Below are positions 1 to 4,604 of a DNA stretch of 10,137 nucleotides, one piece after another (the stretch's first letter is position 1; each line of letters opens with the position of its first letter). Where the stretch lies: assembly GCA_007125875.1 (NCBI GenBank), contig SLCI01000040.1:1-10137 (forward strand), given 5' to 3'. The notes under the pieces were generated by a model, which worked only from the letters and a program-made list of their open reading frames with translations, had not been told where the DNA came from and made no database searches. Position numbers and translations under genes: made by a program. The stretch comes from Kiritimatiellia bacterium (lineage in GTDB: Bacteria > Verrucomicrobiota > Kiritimatiellia > SLAD01).

Positions 1-893
1 GTGAAAGCGGTACCGGTAAAGAACTGGTTGCAAAAGGTATCCATGCGCGTAGTCCACGCGCCGAAAAACCGTTTGTGGCTATCAATTGCGCTGGTATTCC
101 CGAGGGATTACTGGAAAGCGAACTGTTCGGGCATGAGAAAGGCGCATTTACCGGTGCGTACGCCCGCAAGATCGGGAAGTTCGAATTGGCGGCAGGGGGG
201 ACGGTCTTTCTGGATGAAATCGCCGACATGCCGATGGTGACCCAGGCCAAGATTCTCCGCGCCCTGCAGGAGCGTGAGATTGAACGGGTGGGTGGGACCC
301 AATCCATCCCGATCGATATTCGCGTCATCGCCGCGACCAACAAGGAGTTGAAGCATCTCGTTGAAGACGGTTCGTTTCGAGAGGATCTGTATTTCCGACT
401 TGATGTGTTTACCGTGCGATTACCGCCCCTGCGGGAACGCAGCGAGGATATCCCTTTGATCGCGACACGATTCCTGCGTCGGATCAAACCCTCGGCATCG
501 ATATCTTCCAAGGCGCTGGCCGCGCTGACGGCCTATAACTGGCCGGGCAACGTGCGGGAATTACGCAATGTAATCGAGGCCGCGGCCGTGCTGGCTGACA
601 CCGTGATCGAGTCACAACATCTGCGTGTGAGCGCGCTGGGCGATGGCAATCTGCAGCTTGATGCGGCTGGTTGGGCAAACAACGGACCTCAGAATCTGGA
701 TGAGCGCCTCAATGCGATCGAAAAGGCCATGATTCTTGAGGCACTTGCGCGCACCGGCGGTGTTCAGGTGCGTGCGGCCGATGTGCTGGGCATCAAGGAG
801 CGAAGTTTGTGGCACAGAATCGCGAAGCATCAAATCGATGTTTCCAGTGTTCGGAAGACAGGGGCACAACATGAAATGCCGATCCCTCAATAA
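1..893 (+). CDS. Sigma-54-dependent transcriptional activator (NtrC/PilR family), 5' partial
   Basis: AAA+ enhancer-binding activator that remodels RNA polymerase-sigma-54 closed complexes using ATP. The reading frame is open from base 3, so the gene begins outside the window. The Walker A loop (ESGTGKE) is at the very edge, the sigma-54 contact loop GAFTGA is at 141-158, and Walker B (GTVFLDEIAD) is near 198-227. The FREDLYFRLDVF segment with the conserved arginines starts near 378, and LPPLRER follows. A Fis-type helix-turn-helix occupies about 745-845 (AADVLGIKERSLWHRI). All the key ATPase and sigma-contact motifs visible are intact. An N-terminal receiver or sensor domain, if any, lies off the window, so the PilR versus NtrC/AtoC choice cannot be made by domain. 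The position directly upstream of a sigma-54 promoter and a pilin operon makes a PilR-like role plausible (inference). Family assignment is very secure. Confidence 0.95.
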   Translation, partial: ESGTGKELVAKGIHARSPRAEKPFVAINCAGIPEGLLESELFGHEKGAFTGAYARKIGKFELAAGGTVFLDEIADMPMVTQAKILRALQEREIERVGGTQSIPIDIRVIAATNKELKHLVEDGSFREDLYFRLDVFTVRLPPLRERSEDIPLIATRFLRRIKPSASISSKALAALTAYNWPGNVRELRNVIEAAAVLADTVIESQHLRVSALGDGNLQLDAAGWANNGPQNLDERLNAIEKAMILEALARTGGVQVRAADVLGIKERSLWHRIAKHQIDVSSVRKTGAQHEMPIPQ

Positions 894-912
894 TTGGAGG
901 CGCGGACTCCAA
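894..912. repeat. Short palindrome immediately after the activator stop codon
   Basis: TTGGAG (894-899) and CTCCAA (907-912) form a 6-bp inverted repeat around a 7-nt loop, GCGCGGA. It begins at the first base after the TAA stop. There is no following T-run, so it is not a textbook intrinsic terminator. It could be a weak terminator or mRNA-end hairpin, or one copy of a dispersed intergenic palindrome. One copy in this window does not decide. Confidence 0.4.
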
Positions 913-913
913 A

Positions 914-933
914 GATTGGTGCCAATCAGGCAC
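914..933 (+). promoter_or_regulatory. Dyad cluster, candidate upstream activator site for the sigma-54 activator
   Basis: Two overlapping dyads are seen: GATTGG-TG-CCAATC (914-927) and GTGCC-N5-GGCAC (919-933). The second is an interrupted palindrome of the size bound by dimeric NtrC-type activators. Its centre, near 926, is about 86 nt upstream of the start point predicted from the sigma-54 promoter, within the usual range for enhancer sites. Assignment to the neighbouring activator is inference; no second clear copy was found. Confidence 0.45.
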
Positions 934-985
934 ATGATTGTGGAGCGTTTGATCCGAATGCAGGGGATTTCACCGTTCTTGGAGT

Positions 986-1000
986 TGGCACGTTTTATGC
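986..1000 (+). promoter_or_regulatory. Sigma-54 (-24/-12) promoter of the pseudopilin operon
   Basis: The sequence TGGCACGTTTTATGC matches the sigma-54 consensus TGGCAC-N5-TTGC with one mismatch. The GG (987-988) and GC (999-1000) are separated by exactly 10 nt. The predicted transcription start is about 1012, giving a leader of about 113 nt before the first pilin gene. The site lies downstream of a sigma-54 activator gene on the same strand and upstream of pilin genes. That arrangement is familiar from PilR-controlled pilA in other bacteria (established knowledge). Confidence 0.8.
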
Positions 1001-1124
1001 GAAAGGAAAAACCATGAAGCAACGGACATGGGATAGCGTGGGGGGGATCCGAAAGTGGACCTTGCTTTATGGATACGAAACAAGTGAGTGGGCGGGAAAG
1101 TAATGCAAAGAAAGAGAGGGTATC

Positions 1125-1502
1125 ATGACTACGGTACGAGTAGATAGTGCAAGGGCTGGCTTCACCTTGATTGAGGTGATTGCGGTGTTGGTCATTCTGG
1201 CGGTACTGGCGGCGGTGGCTATTCCGCGCTATGTCAGCCTTATCGACGATGCACGTACGCAGGCACTGGAAGGCGCGATCGCGGCTGGGCTCTCCCATGT
1301 CTCGATGGCCTATGGTCGCTTAGCGTTGCAATCGGGACGAGAGCCGACGGCGGCTGAAGTGGCGGCTGCCTCCGCAGCCGAAGCTCCGAACAGCGCCGAC
1401 TATTCGTTTGCGTTTGCTGCTGCTGATAATGGGGTAAACGTGACAGTGGCTGAGATTGACGATGCAACCATGACCGATACACGACTTTGGCGCATGCCAT
1501 AG
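1125..1502 (+). CDS. Type IV prepilin-like protein, MSHA/PilA-like major (pseudo)pilin candidate
   Basis: This 125-aa filament subunit is first in the operon and is the likely major pilin. It has a 12-aa leader ending in Gly (MTTVRVDSARAG), then Phe+1 and Glu+5 (FTLIEV), the prepilin peptidase/N-methylation signature. A hydrophobic helix of about 22 residues runs into IPRYVSLIDDAR. That last segment and the following ALEGAIAAG stretch resemble MSHA-type pilins more than GspG. The short C-terminal half has no cysteines, so there is no disulfide-bounded D-region. The ATG at 1125 is preceded by a GAGAGGG ribosome site ending 5 nt upstream. The subunit would insert in the inner membrane, be cleaved and methylated by a PilD-like peptidase (not in the window), and be assembled by an ATPase/platform pair encoded elsewhere. 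Prepilin assignment is secure; 'major' and 'MSHA-like' are inference from position and sequence style. Confidence 0.88.
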   Translation: MTTVRVDSARAGFTLIEVIAVLVILAVLAAVAIPRYVSLIDDARTQALEGAIAAGLSHVSMAYGRLALQSGREPTAAEVAAASAAEAPNSADYSFAFAAADNGVNVTVAEIDDATMTDTRLWRMP

Positions 1503-1511
1503 TCCAGTGTT

Positions 1512-1550
1512 GACCGGGCCGGCGGATCGAATGCGATCTGCCGGCAGGTC
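1512..1550 (+). promoter_or_regulatory. Strong intergenic RNA hairpin between first and second pilin genes
   Basis: Bases 1518-1529 (GCCGGCGGATCG) pair with 1534-1545 (CGATCTGCCGGC) in a 12-bp stem with one G-U pair and a 4-nt loop, AATG. GACC (1512-1515) and GGTC (1547-1550) can extend it beyond a small internal loop. No T-run follows, so full rho-independent termination is unlikely. A 3'-end-stabilising or partial-attenuation element, giving more first-pilin mRNA than minor-pilin mRNA, fits its place (inference). Confidence 0.7.
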
Positions 1551-1554
1551 GCCT

Positions 1555-1559
1555 GAGGA
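1555..1559 (+). promoter_or_regulatory. Ribosome binding site fixing the start of the second pseudopilin
   Basis: GAGGA lies 6 nt before the ATG at 1566. An in-frame TTG at 1560 would sit directly on this site, so 1566 is preferred. Confidence 0.7.
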
Positions 1560-1565
1560 TTGAAC

Positions 1566-2021
1566 ATGAAGGTCGGGAATATATGTGATCGTCGCTGGAA
1601 GGCCGGGTTCAGCCTGATTGAGGCCGTTGCCGTGCTGGTAGTGCTGGCCGTCTTGGCCTTCTTTGTTGCCGTCGGCTCTCGAGGCTCACAGGCCGCGCTG
1701 GCCGCGGACGCCGAAATCCTCAGAAGCCATCTGCGCTTCACGCAAGCCTTGGCAATGGCCAACAACACCTGCACGTGGGGGATCAGCATCACCGAGCAAG
1801 GCTATACGTTGCAACAAGACGGTGATCCATCGCCCCTTAACTTGCCGGGCGAGAACTCGCCCAGTCGAAGTTTGTCGCCGAGCGTGCGGATCGTACAGGG
1901 CACCGGTGTACACGAATTTTGTCCGTGGGGATGCCCCGGCACGACGATGAATATCACGCTATCTGACGGCCAGCGTTCAGAGCAAATCTCCGTATTATCG
2001 TTTACAGGGCTGGTACAATGA
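1566..2021 (+). CDS. GspH/FimT-like pseudopilin (MshC-like position)
   Basis: This is a 151-aa prepilin-like protein. Its 14-residue leader ends in Ala-Gly before FSLIEA, giving Phe+1 and Glu+5, and is followed by a Val/Leu/Ala-rich membrane helix. The segment after the helix (AALAADAEILRSHLRFTQALAMANN) has the spacing typical of GspH/FimT minor pseudopilins, with the long amphipathic helix leading to a beta-rich C-terminal region. Three cysteines are seen after the leader (one in NNTCTW and two in CPWGC), so a periplasmic disulfide is possible. GspH-like subunits cap or prime type II and type IV filaments. The stop codon overlaps the next start (ATGA at 2018-2021), so translation is probably coupled. 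A specific orthologue cannot be named; the MshC-like label rests on gene order. Confidence 0.85.
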   Translation: MKVGNICDRRWKAGFSLIEAVAVLVVLAVLAFFVAVGSRGSQAALAADAEILRSHLRFTQALAMANNTCTWGISITEQGYTLQQDGDPSPLNLPGENSPSRSLSPSVRIVQGTGVHEFCPWGCPGTTMNITLSDGQRSEQISVLSFTGLVQ

Positions 2022-2416
2022 AAAAGTGGCAACAACGGGATGGATTTACGCTGATCGAATTGATTGCGATCATTGTGCTGGCCGCGCTCGCACTGGTTGC
2101 GATACTGCCATTCATGGGGGAAACGTTTCTGCGATCACACGAACCACGCACACAGTTGGTCCATGCCCTCGACTTGCAGTCAGCCATGGAAGATTTGGTG
2201 GCAGCCTATACGAATGAGCTGAGTTCGCTTCACCATTTCGTTGGGCCGGTTGGCGGGACGGTGGCGGGACGTTTTGTCGTCATCGAAAACGCGTTCGTAG
2301 AGTTTACCTATCCCGGTCTGAGCGAGACGGGGTCGGCGGACGAGCACTTGCTCAAAATAACCATTGGTAATGAGGTCGGTGATAGAGTCACCCGCTTATT
2401 CTCGGTGCCGCTATGA
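2018..2416 (+). CDS. Prepilin-like minor pseudopilin (MshD-like position)
   Basis: This 132-aa minor pilin candidate has a 9-residue leader (MKKWQQRDG), then FTLIEL with Glu+5 and a strongly hydrophobic helix (IAIIVLAALALVAILPF). The remainder (about 95 residues) has a helical ALDLQSAMEDLVAAY segment and a beta-rich end, with no cysteines. The gene overlaps both neighbours by 4 nt (ATGA), so it is made with them as a set. Small subunits like this are usually GspI- or MshD-type minor components placed at the filament tip. The sequence is too divergent to choose between the two, and gene order favours an MshD-like place. Confidence 0.8.
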   Translation: MKKWQQRDGFTLIELIAIIVLAALALVAILPFMGETFLRSHEPRTQLVHALDLQSAMEDLVAAYTNELSSLHHFVGPVGGTVAGRFVVIENAFVEFTYPGLSETGSADEHLLKITIGNEVGDRVTRLFSVPL

Positions 2417-2895
2417 AAAAGGGTTTCACATTAATCGAGTTGATCGTGGTGCTGCTACTGTTCAGTTTGTTGACGTTGGCCTCGATCATAGCGTTGCTGC
2501 CCATGGTGGAGGGCTTCTTTATGGTGCGCCAAAACACCGAGGCGGCCCAGCGCACGCAGTTGACGATGGGACGATTGATGGTCGAAATGCAAACCATCAC
2601 CAATGTCGTTTCCAGTGGGTCGCAAACCATTACGTATGACTTTCTGGATCCGGCCGGTGTCCCGCACCGGCGCGTGCTGGCGTGGGCCGGCTCCGGTGCC
2701 CCGCTGACGTTAAACAATGTAGTCCTGAGTGATGATGTCGGATCCTTTGAGCTCCGGTACTTGGCCCATCCGACCGGTAGCCGCACGACATCTTGGCAAC
2801 CTCAATCTCGTATGATTGAGGTGGTCTTGGCCTCGGCGCGAGGCGGAGACATTTATACGAATCGAGTCCGTCCACGGAATATTCCGGGAGGATGA
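2413..2895 (+). CDS. PilW/GspJ-like minor pseudopilin (MshO-like position)
   Basis: This 160-aa prepilin-like protein has an unusually short, 4-residue leader (MKKG) followed by FTLIEL and a hydrophobic helix (IVVLLLFSLLTLASIIALLP). It then has a helical linker containing RQNTEAAQRTQLTMGRLMVEMQ. The C-terminal half is beta-rich (ITYDFLDPAGVPHRRVLAW, then FELRYLAH and MIEVVLASA). The order helix, MGRLMVEMQTI, TYDFLD is characteristic of PilW/GspJ-type subunits, which sit directly under the tip protein. It starts inside the previous stop (ATGA). The next gene begins 4 nt after its TGA, and the end of this gene supplies the next ribosome site. Confidence 0.82.
   Translation: MKKGFTLIELIVVLLLFSLLTLASIIALLPMVEGFFMVRQNTEAAQRTQLTMGRLMVEMQTITNVVSSGSQTITYDFLDPAGVPHRRVLAWAGSGAPLTLNNVVLSDDVGSFELRYLAHPTGSRTTSWQPQSRMIEVVLASARGGDIYTNRVRPRNIPGG
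2886..2892 (+). promoter_or_regulatory. Ribosome binding site for the PilX-like gene
   Basis: GGGAGGA lies 7 nt before the ATG at 2900. It supports that start over the earlier in-frame ATG at 2816, which would add 28 residues in front of the hydrophobic prepilin-type segment. Confidence 0.8.
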
Positions 2896-2899
2896 TGTC

Positions 2900-4195
2900 A
2901 TGAAGACAAATAGACAAAGGAGCGGTCGGCGCGGGTCGATCTTGGTGGTGGTTGTAATTGCGTTACTGGGGGCGTCCTTCTTGGGCGCGGCGTTTTTATC
3001 GATGGCGACCAGTTCACGCTTCCAGCGCGTGCATGCGGCGAGCACCTACCGGGCCTATTATCTCGCTGAGTCGGGTGGCGCGTATGTCCGGTCCGTGCGA
3101 TTGATGGATCATACCGCCATGCCGGCCGGACTGTTCACACTGGCCAACGGGGATCAGTTCTCATTGGTCAGCTTCACCAACGATCAGCAATTAATTGTTC
3201 AGTCCACCGGTATCGCCAATCCCGGCAGTCAAATTGAGGCCCGCCGGATGTTGACCTTCGTTTTGACCGATTTAGAGAACGATGTCATTCCGGTCGATTT
3301 CGATTTGGAAAATGACGGGCAGTTCGATGATGACATGTGGAACACGGTGGACGTGGATCCCAAAATTCGCACCACCGGACCATCGGGTGGACAACCGGCT
3401 TTGGACTTAAAGGGTACCGAGGGGCAAATTTATCTCAATTGGCAGGACAAGCCGGAAGTCAATTTGGCGCAGGTCTGGGCGTACAGTGGCGGACTGCTGG
3501 ATTATGACGTGCAGGTAAAGATCAAGCCGTTTGATACCGGTTCGCAAGCGGCCTACAGCAAGCACTACATGCTGGGCATCTCATTCCGCCTGCACCCGGA
3601 TATCAACAACTGCTATGGCCTGTCCTATTTCCGCTCGAATGCCGGCACCAATCCGGGCCAGACCCCATCGTGGGTTAACGAGCTGCCTCCCGCGTTTGCG
3701 GCCTTGAGAGGGACAAACGTCTACCTGGTGTTATGGTACCGCGATGGTGGCATTGGAACCCTGGACTTACTGGGACACCGGTTGTTGACTCCCGCGGATC
3801 AGGTCGTTGAGATCCGGAACGATAATCCGGAGTTGAAGGATTATTCGACCGTGCTGGTATCACTGAAAGAGCGGTATGGCGACCAGGGGCAACGAGAGAA
3901 TGTCATCACCGCCTTCATGCAAGGCGCCGATATCTATCCGCTCTGGGAGTCGCGCGCCGATATGGAGTGGCAAGATAACTCCGCCGTGTTTCCCGCTCCG
4001 GTCCAGTGGGAGGATGGCAGCACAAGCAAAGTGGATGCTCGTTTGACCTCGGAGGATTTCGATGTCAATCGACCCGCCGAAGTGGGGATCCACGTCTTCT
4101 ATGATCGGTCCGGCGCCAATCTCAAATTCTTTGATGATTTCGCACTGCGGATGGAGAATTATGCGGCCTCATCGACAACACAGGTTCAGTACTAG
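2900..4195 (+). CDS. Large PilX/GspK-like pilus-tip protein with C-terminal beta-sandwich-like domain
   Basis: This 431-aa protein is far longer than ordinary PilX/MshP subunits (roughly 150-200 aa). Residues 1-12 are a basic leader ending Arg-Arg-Gly. A hydrophobic segment follows (SILVVVVIALLGASFLGAAF), then a helix ending YRAYYLAESGGAYVRS, which is the PilX_N pattern. Position +5 of the mature protein is Val rather than Glu, as in GspK-type tip subunits, which lack Glu5. From about residue 130 there is a large exported domain. An acidic loop, D135-x-E-N-D-G-x-F-D-D-D145, resembles but does not exactly match a calcium-binding loop. About 280 residues rich in aromatic beta strands follow (NCYGLSYFRS, VYLVLWYRDGG, and FFDDFALRME near the end). 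That ending is typical of concanavalin/LamG-like jelly rolls (fold inferred by eye). In MSHA clusters MshP is followed by a large separate MshQ; here one protein may do both jobs. Likely role: filament-tip adhesin or ligand binder. PilX-like N-terminus is fairly secure, C-terminal fold tentative. Confidence 0.75.
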   Translation: MKTNRQRSGRRGSILVVVVIALLGASFLGAAFLSMATSSRFQRVHAASTYRAYYLAESGGAYVRSVRLMDHTAMPAGLFTLANGDQFSLVSFTNDQQLIVQSTGIANPGSQIEARRMLTFVLTDLENDVIPVDFDLENDGQFDDDMWNTVDVDPKIRTTGPSGGQPALDLKGTEGQIYLNWQDKPEVNLAQVWAYSGGLLDYDVQVKIKPFDTGSQAAYSKHYMLGISFRLHPDINNCYGLSYFRSNAGTNPGQTPSWVNELPPAFAALRGTNVYLVLWYRDGGIGTLDLLGHRLLTPADQVVEIRNDNPELKDYSTVLVSLKERYGDQGQRENVITAFMQGADIYPLWESRADMEWQDNSAVFPAPVQWEDGSTSKVDARLTSEDFDVNRPAEVGIHVFYDRSGANLKFFDDFALRMENYAASSTTQVQY

Positions 4196-4204
4196 ATGAC
4201 GAAA

Positions 4205-4211
4205 TGGAGGA
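4205..4211 (+). promoter_or_regulatory. Ribosome binding site for the lipoprotein gene
   Basis: TGGAGGA ends 4 nt before the ATG at 4216 and 7 nt before the one at 4219. It rules out the in-frame ATG at 4204, which overlaps it. Confidence 0.65.
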
Positions 4212-4215
4212 TAAC

Positions 4216-4596
4216 ATGATGAATACTATGAGCAGGCTGCTAAAAGGGGCGTTCGTTCTCGTCCTGTTCGCCGGCCTCATGCTGTTGGCGGGTGGTTGTG
4301 ATGACGCCGTGACCGATGGGGGGCTGACCGTTACCCCCAACGCGGTTGACCTGGCTACACCGGGTAGCGTGGTTTTGACGGCTGCGCGACCGGAACAAGC
4401 GGGGGCTGCTGAGGGGACCAGATCATCCGAACTCCTCCTGCCGTTAGAGTGGAGCGTCTTGAATCCGGACCTGGGCCAAGTGATCTCCCGGGGCGGATAC
4501 GAGGCGGTGTATGTCGGGCAAAATCGATCAGGACAAAACATAGTCTTTGTAAAAGATCGTAACGGGCGCGAAGGACTGGCGACCATTAATCAGTAG
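4216..4596 (+). CDS. Small lipoprotein with Ig-like domain, in the pseudopilin operon
   Basis: This 126-aa exported protein of unknown function has a hydrophobic signal peptide (LLKGAFVLVLFAGLMLLAGG) ending at Cys28, a probable lipobox (AGGC). The residues after the cysteine are Asp-Asp. In E. coli an Asp at +2 favours retention in the inner membrane, though this rule may not hold in other phyla. The mature part starts LTVTPNAVDLATPGSVVLTA, continues LEWSVLNPDLG and ends GREGLATINQ. This beta-strand order fits a bacterial Ig-like (Big) domain of about 90 residues. It begins 20 nt after the PilX-like stop, so it is surely co-transcribed. It may anchor the filament base or act as an assembly or secretin accessory (inference). 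ATG 4219 is an equally usable start. I do not recognise a named family. Confidence 0.75.
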   Translation: MMNTMSRLLKGAFVLVLFAGLMLLAGGCDDAVTDGGLTVTPNAVDLATPGSVVLTAARPEQAGAAEGTRSSELLLPLEWSVLNPDLGQVISRGGYEAVYVGQNRSGQNIVFVKDRNGREGLATINQ

Positions 4597-4604
4597 TGGA
4601 TGCC

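Noticed and set aside
1..240. A 79-codon frame beginning with GTG at base 1
   Set aside because: It is out of frame with the sigma-54 AAA+ domain that clearly occupies the same bases.
928..945. A second sigma-54 promoter around AGGCACATGATTGTG
   Set aside because: The GG to GC spacing fails: 10 nt after the GG there is TG, not GC.
894..1124. A c-di-GMP (GEMM-type) riboswitch in the pilin operon leader
   Set aside because: Looked for because of the c-di-GMP gene and pilin context. The GAAA-tetraloop helix and the GACGCAAAGCC-like segment are not present in the proper order, so there is no support.
612..1298. A 228-codon open frame on the minus strand
   Set aside because: It covers the activator's HTH end, the sigma-54 promoter and the pilin N-terminus antisense, and its translation shows no domain and an improbable residue mix.
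2816..2899. Upstream ATG extension of the PilX-like gene
   Set aside because: It would bury the prepilin-type N-terminus behind 28 extra residues, and the strong GGGAGGA site fits the ATG at 2900.
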